Shown here in pieces: positions 1-5,627 of a stretch of DNA of 5,865 bases. The DNA comes from Bdellovibrio sp. (lineage in GTDB: Bacteria; Bdellovibrionota; Bdellovibrionia; Bdellovibrionales; Bdellovibrionaceae): contig JAHRXB010000300.1 in the NCBI GenBank assembly GCA_019104905.1, positions 1 to 5,865 on the forward strand. The letters are read 5' to 3'. The notes under the pieces were generated by a model that was not told where the DNA came from, made no database searches, and saw nothing but the letters and a program-made list of their open reading frames with translations. The position numbers and the translations under genes are program-made. Position 1 is the first letter of the stretch. Every line of letters begins with the position of its first letter.

Positions 1-657
1 TTGGACTCCACACTTTTCGACGTGAGCCCACGTCTGGAACGCATCCTGCTTGATTTTGCCGCCGCTCCCTTAAATCAAAAACTTTTTCCAGAACAGGTGG
101 CCTTGCTTAAGAACATAAAAACTCTGCGCAGCGACTGGGGCATCAAGGGCGCTTTAGAACGCGCGGGTCTTGATGGGCACCATGCAGATTTTCAAGAGGC
201 CATCAAAGATTATTGGCAAAAGAGTTTTTTCTCGAATCACTATCTGCAATTTGATAGCCCCTATGAAGGGGCTCTTGAGTTCGTGGCCTCAGTGGAAAGC
301 GCGGGAGCTGAGATTGCGTATCTCACCGGTCGCGATGTGGAAAGAATGGGGGTCGGCTCTGAAGAGATCATGCGCCGCTGGGGATTTCCTTTAAATGAGA
401 AGGCGCTGTTGGTTTTAAAACCTCACCGCAGCATGGACGATGCGCAATTCAAAACCGATTGGTTTATTGAGGCTGATAAAAAAGGTTATTCCAAAATTTA
501 CTTCTTTGAGAATGAACCCGTAAATCTTCATCATTTGGCTCAGTTCTGCCCGCACGTTGAAATGATTTTCTTCGAAAGCACTCACGCCGGAAAAGCAGAG
601 CCTCCGGAAGCTCTGCCACGCATTATGAACTTTCTGCTGAATCAAAAGGAATCCTGA
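1..657 (+). CDS. HAD-superfamily hydrolase, 5'-truncated by the window edge
   Basis: The frame is open from base 1 to the TGA at 655-657. The first codon, TTG, is almost certainly an internal leucine, because the visible start (L-DSTLFDVSPR) is the second half of HAD motif I, D-x-D-x-T. The nucleophilic aspartate would then be just upstream of the window. Motif II is visible as YLTGRD (Thr about residue 109 of the visible part). Lys140 or Lys151 can serve as the motif III lysine. Motif IV appears as FFENEPVNL (about 168-176), with Glu-Asn-Glu instead of the usual acidic Asp pair. About 105 residues separate motifs I and II, leaving room for a helical cap. HAD proteins of this layout are usually Mg-dependent phosphatases, and the substrate cannot be read from sequence. 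No signal peptide can be judged because the N-terminus is missing. The gene overlaps the following methyltransferase by one base, so the two are probably co-translated. Confidence 0.8.
   Translation: MDSTLFDVSPRLERILLDFAAAPLNQKLFPEQVALLKNIKTLRSDWGIKGALERAGLDGHHADFQEAIKDYWQKSFFSNHYLQFDSPYEGALEFVASVESAGAEIAYLTGRDVERMGVGSEEIMRRWGFPLNEKALLVLKPHRSMDDAQFKTDWFIEADKKGYSKIYFFENEPVNLHHLAQFCPHVEMIFFESTHAGKAEPPEALPRIMNFLLNQKES
646..650 (+). promoter_or_regulatory. Ribosome binding site of the RsmI-like gene
   Basis: AAGGA lies inside the last codons of the HAD gene, 6 bases before the ATG at 657. It supports both the chosen start and translational coupling across the TGATG overlap. Confidence 0.6.
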
Positions 658-1313
658 TGCTTTACCTTGTAGCCACACCCATTGGCGATACGACAGAAAT
701 CACTCTGCGAGCGTTGGAGATCCTCAAGTCTTGTGATGTCGTCATTTGTGAAAGCACCAAGGAAGCCTCAAAACTTTTACGCTCTCATGGCATCACGGGA
801 AAAACCTATGAAGTTCTGGATGAACATTCGACCCCGGATGATAAGGCGGCTTTAGTTCCGCTGTGTGCGGAAAAATCCGTGGCGCTGGTAACCGATTGCG
901 GGACACCTGGCTTTTGTGATCCCGGAGCCGATCTGGTGCGCCTTTGTCGCCAAAAGAATGTTCCCGTGAAGTCCGCCCTGGGGGCCTCGGCCCTGATGGG
1001 ACTTCTTTCTTTAAGTGGTCAGCGGCTGGATGAATTTGTTTTCCGTGGTTTCTTACCTGCAGAAACGGAATCTCGAGGGAAAGCCTTAAGAGAACTCACC
1101 AAAGAAAAACGCGCCATCATTGTCATGGATACGCCCTATCGCCTGAAAAAAACCTTGAACGACATGAAAGAACATTTCTCAAATAGAAAGTTCTTACTGA
1201 CTCTCAATCTTTCTCAGGACGATGAGTGTGTGTTGGACGGAAACATCGACAAACTCATTTCTGGACTCCCCTATGAAAAGGCGGAGTTTATGCTGCTTAT
1301 TTATCCGACTTAA
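657..1313 (+). CDS. RsmI-like SAM-dependent methyltransferase (tetrapyrrole methylase fold), short form
   Basis: The 218-aa product aligns by eye with RsmI, which 2'-O-methylates C1402 of 16S rRNA using SAM. Matching segments are the N-terminal LYLVATPIGDTTEITLRALE (2-21), the glycine-rich SAM-site region VALVTDCGTPGFCDPGADLV (75-94), LGASALMGLLSLSG (108-121) and FVFRGFLP (127-134). The fold also includes siroheme and cobalamin methylases, but the N-terminus and FRGFLP favour the RsmI branch. Several usual RsmI signatures differ: CESTK replaces AEDTR, TDCGTP replaces SDAGTP, and MDTPYRL replaces YESPHRL. The protein stops just after the YEKAEFMLLI strand, so the final 50-70 residues of a roughly 280-aa RsmI are absent. 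It may therefore be a diverged paralogue with another target. The ATG shares its A with the upstream TGA, and AAGGA at 646-650 sits 6 bases before it, supporting this start. The next gene begins 2 bases after its stop. Confidence 0.82.
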   Translation: MLYLVATPIGDTTEITLRALEILKSCDVVICESTKEASKLLRSHGITGKTYEVLDEHSTPDDKAALVPLCAEKSVALVTDCGTPGFCDPGADLVRLCRQKNVPVKSALGASALMGLLSLSGQRLDEFVFRGFLPAETESRGKALRELTKEKRAIIVMDTPYRLKKTLNDMKEHFSNRKFLLTLNLSQDDECVLDGNIDKLISGLPYEKAEFMLLIYPT

Positions 1314-1315
1314 AA

Positions 1316-3850
1316 ATGGAATCCTTGGTGTCGCTTCCCATAGACAGTTTTATTCCGGCTATTGAGGAACAACTCAAAGGCGGGAATAATCTGGTCATCA
1401 CAGCGGCCCCCGGTGCCGGCAAAACCACACGTCTTCCCCCCGCTCTTGCAAAGATCGTTAATAAGAAAGTCTTGGTTCTGGAGCCCCGTCGCATGGCCGC
1501 TATTGCCGCCGCTCACCGCATTGCGGAAGAACAAGGCTGGCAAGTGGGGCGCGAGGTCGGCTATCAAGTTCGTTTTGCCAACAAGACATCGACACAAACC
1601 AAATTAATTTTTATGACCGAGGCGTTGCTGGCTCGACAAATGATTGAAGATCCTGAACTTAGCGATGTCGATCTGGTCATTTTAGATGAGTTTCATGAAA
1701 GATCCATGCACGTCGACTTGGCTCTGGGACTTTTGCGCGAACTGCAGGAGCTGGGCCGTGATATCAAAATTCTGGTGATGTCCGCAACCCTCGAGGCGGA
1801 AAAAATCTCTCAATATCTTGGCCACTGCCCCATTGTCAGCGTCCCAGGAAAACTTTTTGAATTGGATGTTCGCTATCAAAAAGGGTCTCAACTTCTGCAA
1901 ACGTCCCCGGCCTTCTATGACAATCTAGTTCAAACCGTTAAAGAGGCCCAATCCCAAACAGACAAAGACATTCTGGTTTTTCTTCCTGGCGTTGGGGAAA
2001 TTGATCGCGCGCAAAATGCCTTGCAAGCCTGGGCCGACAGTAAGAATTTGGAATTGATTCCCTTGCATGGCACTTTAAATATCGAAGATCAACGACGGGC
2101 TTTGCAGAAGTCCTTACGGCAACGTATTGTTCTTTCCACCAATATCGCCGAGTCCTCGGTCACTTTGGATGGCGTCAACACCGTGATCGACTCGGGCCTA
2201 GCAAAAAACATGCGGCAAGATCATCGCACGGGGTTCTCTCGTCTTGAACTGGGTCGCATCAGTCTATCCAGCGCTATTCAGAGGTCGGGACGAGCGGCCC
2301 GTCAGTTCCCCGGCGTGTGCTATCGCCTGTGGAATAAAATGGATGAACTCTCTTTCAGTAAAAGCGAGATCGCCGAGATTCAAAGAATTGATTTAACCGA
2401 GAGTCTGCTTTTTTTAAGTGCCCAAGGGGTGACGGACTTTGATTCCTTCAGTTGGTTTGAAAAACCGCCCGCTGTGGCTCTCAATAATGCCATTCGCTTT
2501 TTGAAGATCTCGGGCGCTTTGGATCAGAATCAAAAGATCACGGAACTGGGGCGGCGTATGCTGCATTTTCCTCTTCCCGTGCGTCTGGCAAAGTTGATGC
2601 TGGTGGGACAAGAGCTTGGAGTTCCGGAGCTTGCTTCAGAATTGGCCGCCCTTCTGCAAGAACGCGATATCTTAAAGAAAGAGTCCCTCGCCTCCTTCCT
2701 GAGCGACAATCTTGAATGTGACCTCTCTGCACGACTTGAGGTTTTAAAACACTATCGAAAAACCAAAAAAGCTTCTGCCGGGGCTCCTTTTTTCGCTTTG
2801 CAAACCGTCGATCAGGCCGCTCGACAAATTGAAGACTTGGCGATGCGCTTAAAGACAACCGCCACACCCCAAAAAATCGACACGAAAGAGTCTTCGTCAC
2901 TGCTTAAAGAGATTTTACTGAAAGCCTATACCGATCGTCTTTGTCGACGCCGTGGAAAATCAGAACGGGCCCTGATGGTCGGGGGTCGCGGTGTCAAACT
3001 TCAATCGGAAAGCCTTGTGAAAAATTCCGAGTTTTTTATCGCTCTCAATGGTGTTGAAGGAAGCTCTGACGCGGAAACCGTAGTCAGTTTGGCCTGTGGC
3101 TTTGACAAAGATTTTATTTTGCAGACCTTTAAGGACCTCATCGTCAAAACCCGCGATGTGACTTTTGTTGAAGACAAGGGACAGTTCTTCACTCGGGAAT
3201 ATCGCAGCCTTTTTGATTTACCTTTGGACGAACCGTCTTTGAGCCCCGCCTCTGCGGAGGATATCGCGGAAAAACTGCCGCAAATTCTTTCAGAGAAATT
3301 TGAATTGGTTCTTAAGAACAATGAAAAGCTGAGCCATTGGTGGAGTCGTTGGGAGTTTTTGCAAAGGCAAGAGCCACAAAATATCGACGTCACAAAGCTG
3401 ATTCACGAAGCCCTGTCTCAAGCCTGCTTGGGTGAAACGAAGATGCAAGCGGTGATGGAAAAAGATCTGGTCTTTTTCTTTGAGTCAGTTCTTCCGGCAA
3501 ATGTCGCTGGGATTTTGCGAAAAGAAGTTCCCGACCGTCTGGAGGTCCCGAGCGGAAGCAAGATTCAGGTGATCTACCCCGTCGACAAGGGCCCCTATCT
3601 CGAGGTCAGAATTCAAGAGGTCTTTGGGTTGATGGAAACACCCAAAGTCTATTTTGGAAAAATCCCTGTCACCTTCCATTTGTTGGCGCCCAACTTCCGC
3701 CCCGTCCAAGTCACTTCCAGTCTGGAAAGCTTCTGGAAAAATGGATATCCCGAGGTCCGCAAAGAGTTGCGCATTAAGTATCCGAAACACCAATGGCCCG
3801 AGGATCCCGCCGATGGAACCCCCGAAGCCAAAGGTCGTCGTCGTTTCTAA
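1316..3850 (+). CDS. hrpB: ATP-dependent DEAH-box helicase HrpB
   Basis: The 844-aa protein carries the full DEAH/RHA helicase motif set: Walker A APGAGKTT (31-38), Ia LEPRRMA (55-61), DEFH as motif II (124-127), SAT as motif III (156-158), LVFLPGVGEI (220-229), STNIAESSVTLDGV (274-287) and the arginine-finger motif QRSGRAAR (322-329). A winged-helix/HA2 region follows (about 355-450). The C-terminal HrpB-specific domain (about 738-831) is unmistakable, with RLEVPSGS, QEVFGLMETP, RPVQVT and KYPKHQWPEDP. Length fits the family (about 800-850). HrpB is a cytoplasmic RNA-helicase-like NTPase whose physiological substrate is poorly defined in most bacteria. DEFH rather than DEAH is a mild variant of motif II. 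The start lies 2 bases after the previous stop and has no nearby Shine-Dalgarno sequence, so expression probably depends on read-through ribosomes. The tail ends in a basic GRRRF. Confidence 0.96.
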   Translation: MESLVSLPIDSFIPAIEEQLKGGNNLVITAAPGAGKTTRLPPALAKIVNKKVLVLEPRRMAAIAAAHRIAEEQGWQVGREVGYQVRFANKTSTQTKLIFMTEALLARQMIEDPELSDVDLVILDEFHERSMHVDLALGLLRELQELGRDIKILVMSATLEAEKISQYLGHCPIVSVPGKLFELDVRYQKGSQLLQTSPAFYDNLVQTVKEAQSQTDKDILVFLPGVGEIDRAQNALQAWADSKNLELIPLHGTLNIEDQRRALQKSLRQRIVLSTNIAESSVTLDGVNTVIDSGLAKNMRQDHRTGFSRLELGRISLSSAIQRSGRAARQFPGVCYRLWNKMDELSFSKSEIAEIQRIDLTESLLFLSAQGVTDFDSFSWFEKPPAVALNNAIRFLKISGALDQNQKITELGRRMLHFPLPVRLAKLMLVGQELGVPELASELAALLQERDILKKESLASFLSDNLECDLSARLEVLKHYRKTKKASAGAPFFALQTVDQAARQIEDLAMRLKTTATPQKIDTKESSSLLKEILLKAYTDRLCRRRGKSERALMVGGRGVKLQSESLVKNSEFFIALNGVEGSSDAETVVSLACGFDKDFILQTFKDLIVKTRDVTFVEDKGQFFTREYRSLFDLPLDEPSLSPASAEDIAEKLPQILSEKFELVLKNNEKLSHWWSRWEFLQRQEPQNIDVTKLIHEALSQACLGETKMQAVMEKDLVFFFESVLPANVAGILRKEVPDRLEVPSGSKIQVIYPVDKGPYLEVRIQEVFGLMETPKVYFGKIPVTFHLLAPNFRPVQVTSSLESFWKNGYPEVRKELRIKYPKHQWPEDPADGTPEAKGRRRF

Positions 3851-3890
3851 TGAAAACGATGCTCACTGACTTCGGGCTTTTCTTTTCCTT
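3821..3890 (+). terminator. Possible terminator or stem structure spanning the hrpB stop codon
   Basis: An outer inverted repeat, CCCGAAG (3821-3827) with CTTCGGG (3870-3876), is followed by a T-rich run (CTTTTCTTTTCC). Inside it sits a second hairpin, 3839-3846 pairing with 3854-3861 (8 pairs, one G-U), whose 7-base loop contains both the hrpB stop and the stop of the converging gene. The outer loop is 42 bases, long for a classical intrinsic terminator, so the call is tentative. No other candidate terminator for the plus-strand operon is visible nearby. Confidence 0.35.
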
Positions 3891-4047
3891 CAAGGTACGT
3901 CAGAAAAGCGGCACAGCGAAAAGTGAGATCAATCATCGTATCCGTATCCATCACAAACTTTTCACCGTTCAATTTAAGAACCACCAAGTTTTCCGTCAGT
4001 TCTTCAAAATCGATCCGACTTGCTTCAACAAACTGAGCCTTTTTCAT
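3847..4047 (-). CDS. Small orphan protein coupled to the S4-family gene
   Basis: I do not recognise this 66-aa protein. It is soluble-looking, with no signal peptide or transmembrane segment, mildly acidic in the first half, and has a plausible beta-strand pair (NLVVLKLNGEKFVMD, about 20-34) followed by a helix (MIDLTFRCAAFLTYLEG). It contains a single cysteine (Cys45). Evidence that it is real: its ATG shares a base with the stop of the S4-family gene (TAATG), a GAGGGG stretch lies just before the start, and the frame fills the gap between S4 and hrpB exactly. Its TAG overlaps the hrpB TAA on the opposite strand (CTAA, 3847-3850). The tight coupling suggests a product made together with the S4 paralogue. 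A role in RNA binding or as a partner is inference only. Confidence 0.72.
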   Translation of the reverse strand: MKKAQFVEASRIDFEELTENLVVLKLNGEKFVMDTDTMIDLTFRCAAFLTYLEGKEKPEVSEHRFH

Positions 4048-4673
4048 TAACCCCTCATTGAGTAATAGCCAATAACCAGTCCCGGCTCAAAAGCGAAGGG
4101 CACCGATTCAAGATTTGGTTCATCGCTTAAACGCCCCTCTTCTTTGCCGGCCACATCTTCTTTATTCAGATGCGAAGGCAATGGCAACCGAGGTCCTTGT
4201 TTTGCTTGAAGATAGACTTGATTTTCATAAGCCTCCGCCTTCAAACGAATCTTGTCGCCCACACGAATCACTTGCGACCCAATATTCACTTTTTTTCCAT
4301 TCACAAGAACTTTGCCATGAGAAACCAGTTGGCGAGCGGCCGGAATACTGGGAGCAAAACCCAAGCGGAAGACCACGTTGTCCAAGCGCTTTTCTAGCAG
4401 ATTCACCAATGCTTCAACCCAGTTCGTCGCCTGAGATTTTTTTGCTTTATTAATCAAACGACGAAACTGTTCTTCGCGAAGACCATAGTGAAATCTGAGC
4501 TTCTGCTTTTCTTCAAGCTGCAAAGCAAACTCGGAATATTTTCGGCGCTGCAAACCATGCTGCCCCGGTGGATAAGGGCGGCGCTCAAGGGCTCCCGCCT
4601 TGCCCATTCCGGGAAGCTCAGTGAGCAGTCTTCTTTGTCTTTTAAAGCGAGGTGTTTTTCCTTTTCTATTCAT
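4047..4673 (-). CDS. rpsD: 30S ribosomal protein S4 (uS4) family protein, probable paralogue
   Basis: The 208-aa product has clear S4 signatures: RRPYPPGQHG (31-40), RRKYSEFALQLEEKQKLR (43-60), YGLREEQFRR (63-72), EKRLDNVVFRLGFA (94-107) and the S4 RNA-binding core ARQLVSHGKVLVNGKKVNI (113-131). It ends in a GYYSMRG tail where normal S4 ends near VEFYS. S4 binds 16S rRNA early in 30S assembly and restrains decoding errors. The canonical MARYxGP-type N-terminus, with or without a CxxC zinc site, is replaced by a basic MNRKGKTPRFKRQRR segment. The gene lies outside the usual rpsM-rpsK-rpsD-rpoA cluster, so a second copy is likely, although this cannot be confirmed from the window. AAGGA lies about 11 bases before the ATG. 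The next gene starts on its stop codon. Confidence 0.9.
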   Translation of the reverse strand: MNRKGKTPRFKRQRRLLTELPGMGKAGALERRPYPPGQHGLQRRKYSEFALQLEEKQKLRFHYGLREEQFRRLINKAKKSQATNWVEALVNLLEKRLDNVVFRLGFAPSIPAARQLVSHGKVLVNGKKVNIGSQVIRVGDKIRLKAEAYENQVYLQAKQGPRLPLPSHLNKEDVAGKEEGRLSDEPNLESVPFAFEPGLVIGYYSMRG

Positions 4674-4809
4674 AACTCTTTGATTCCTTCCAACGTCGTC
4701 TCAGGATTTAAAGGGCTCTAGGAGGAAAGAACAGAAATTCTTGAAATTAGGGCTTGGATGAAAACCGGAAGAAAGCGGAATGAAAGAGCGTTGAGAATGA
4801 GAGGGTCTT
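4674..4809. other. Leader region of the S4-family gene
   Basis: This stretch of about 135 bases separates the S4-family start from the terminator of the 39-codon ORF. On the minus strand it is pyrimidine-rich and holds the S4 ribosome binding site. It presumably carries the promoter for the S4 gene, because a terminator stands upstream, but I find no convincing -35/-10 pair. A plus-strand reading contains only a 17-codon ORF at 4758-4811. Confidence 0.4.
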
Positions 4810-4845
4810 AAAATAAAAAGGCCCTCCATTTCGCGGAGGGCCTTT
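4810..4845 (-). terminator. Intrinsic terminator after the 39-codon small ORF
   Basis: A perfect 11-bp stem (4817-4827 with 4835-4845, GC-rich GGCCCTCC core) has a 7-base loop. On the minus strand the stem runs into T-rich sequence (TTTTTATTTT). It starts 4 bases after the stop of the 39-codon ORF. On the plus strand the tract after the stem is only TTTAAGC, so termination is predicted for minus-strand transcripts. It separates the cysE side from the S4-family gene. Confidence 0.9.
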
Positions 4846-4849
4846 AAGC

Positions 4850-4969
4850 TTACCAACCTGATAAGCGACGACGGCGGTTTCTTTTGCGAACGGGAGCAGT
4901 TGTTCCGTTGCTCTCACCTTGATGTGTGTTCGAAGTTGGCGCCGTCTGGATTGTCTCTGTCTGCTTCAT
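4850..4969 (-). CDS. Small Arg-rich protein, 39 aa, unrecognised
   Basis: ATG at 4969 to TAA at 4850 encodes 39 residues. The first 26 are polar and Thr/Asn/Gln-rich, and the C-terminal 13 are strongly basic: VRKRNRRRRLSGW, with seven Arg or Lys in ten positions and a terminal Trp. It is too short for standard ORF cut-offs. Support for coding: a strong AAAGGAG with 7-base spacing before the ATG, a stop codon 4 bases ahead of a strong terminator, and no better use of the stretch in other frames. It resembles no family I can name. The basic tail suggests contact with RNA, DNA or acidic surfaces, which is inference. It lies 151 bases after cysE on the same strand, so it may be the end of that transcript or have its own promoter. 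Confidence 0.65.
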   Translation of the reverse strand: MKQTETIQTAPTSNTHQGESNGTTAPVRKRNRRRRLSGW

Positions 4970-4976
4970 AGCCGAA

Positions 4977-4983
4977 CTCCTTT
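4977..4983 (-). promoter_or_regulatory. Ribosome binding site of the 39-codon ORF
   Basis: On the minus strand AAAGGAG precedes the ATG by 7 bases. It is the strongest and best-spaced Shine-Dalgarno sequence in the window and is the main evidence that the short ORF is translated. Confidence 0.7.
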
Positions 4984-5030
4984 CGTGCTAGATTAAGAAC
5001 TCCACTAGTATCTCAGAGATGCATGGCAGC

Positions 5031-5102
5031 AAGCGACGCTTTTTATATTAGTTTTCAATCATGAAAGCCGATTGAGAACACGGAGGTACGCCGTACCTTT
5101 TT
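5031..5102. repeat. Cluster of three small inverted repeats downstream of cysE
   Basis: AAGCG-A-CGCTT (5031-5041), TCAATC/GATTGA (5055-5060 and 5070-5075, 9-base loop) and AGGTAC-GCC-GTACCT (5084-5098) lie in a row. The last is followed by a T run on the plus strand and the first by TTTATATT, so as terminators they would suit plus-strand transcription, where no gene is visible. On the minus strand none is followed by a U tract, so cysE has no clear terminator here and may read through to the terminator at 4810-4845. Confidence 0.4.
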
Positions 5103-5120
5103 GCAGTGCGATGCGTTAGG

Positions 5121-5627
5121 TTATTTAGAATGGGCGAGGGGGCCGACCATGGTGGTCCCAGGGGGAACATCTTTGGTGACGACCGCATTGGCCGCAATGA
5201 GGGCACCGTCGCCAACAGTGATGGGGCCCAGAACTTTGGCTCCGGTTCCAATCATCACTTTGTTACCCACTGTGGGATGGCGCTTGACGGGATCAAACTT
5301 CAGTCCGCCCAAAGTCACGCCATGAAAAATGATACAATCATCCCCGATCACTGCCGTCTCACCAATCACCACGCCCATGCCGTGATCGATCACCAACCGA
5401 CGCCCAATGGTCGCTCCCGGATGAATCTCAATTCCCGTCAGTAAACGAGAAATCTCGGCCATCAAGCGAGCCAAGAAAAACAACCGCATCTGATAAAGAG
5501 CATGAGCCACACGATGAAAAAACAATGCCTTCGGGCCTGGATACAAAAGCCCGATCTCCCACAAAGACTTGGCTGCAGGATCATAGTTTTTATAAGTGCG
5601 AAGAAGTTCCAAAATACGATTAAACAT
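5121..5627 (-). CDS. cysE: Serine O-acetyltransferase, short form
   Basis: CysE transfers acetyl from acetyl-CoA to L-serine, giving O-acetylserine for cysteine synthesis in the cytoplasm. The 168-aa product has the left-handed beta-helix hexapeptide repeats and family motifs: YDPAA with Asp16 (matching the conserved RDPA aspartate), the catalytic [12 protein letters not shown] with Asp81-His82, GVTLGG (103-108), KRHPTVGN (115-122), [12 protein letters not shown] (129-140) and [13 protein letters not shown] (147-159). It lacks the long N-terminal helical domain of E. coli-type CysE (about 270 aa), as many bacterial short forms do. The C-terminus ends VGPLAHSK, where a VG-x-PA-R-type turn and tail would be expected, so the tail that docks into CysK is absent. 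The ATG overlaps the upstream stop by one base (TAATG) with only a weak Shine-Dalgarno, which suggests translational coupling. Confidence 0.93.
   Translation of the reverse strand: MFNRILELLRTYKNYDPAAKSLWEIGLLYPGPKALFFHRVAHALYQMRLFFLARLMAEISRLLTGIEIHPGATIGRRLVIDHGMGVVIGETAVIGDDCIIFHGVTLGGLKFDPVKRHPTVGNKVMIGTGAKVLGPITVGDGALIAANAVVTKDVPPGTTMVGPLAHSK

Noticed and set aside
2538..2900. A 120-codon minus-strand frame within hrpB, and similar frames of 102-130 codons at 3001-3393 and 3485-3793.
   Set aside because: They are antisense to the HrpB middle and C-terminal domains, lack recognisable motifs or good ribosome binding sites, and look like shadow frames.
4115..4453. A 112-codon plus-strand frame opposite the S4-family gene.
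   Set aside because: It is antisense to a clear S4 RNA-binding domain and shows no protein-family features.
4721..4728. A strong TAGGAGGA ribosome-binding-like sequence on the plus strand.
   Set aside because: The only start codon at suitable distance (TTG near 4741) meets a stop after six codons, so no gene follows it.
4758..4811. A 17-codon basic ORF on the plus strand (MKTGRKRNERALRMRGS) ahead of the hairpin at 4817-4845.
   Set aside because: It is very short, has only a poor AGGG as SD, and the hairpin's T tract suits the minus strand. It overlaps the leader of the S4 gene and is most likely chance.
4985..5060. Possible sigma70 promoter for the 39-codon ORF (TTGCTG, 16 bases, TACTAG, or GATACT as -10, minus strand).
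   Set aside because: The hexamers match the consensus poorly and spacing is ambiguous, so I do not list it as a feature.
5101..5444. Overlapping plus-strand frames of 74 and 112 codons opposite cysE.
   Set aside because: They are antisense to a well-supported cysE with catalytic motifs, and their composition (His/Met-rich, no domain) is typical of shadow frames.
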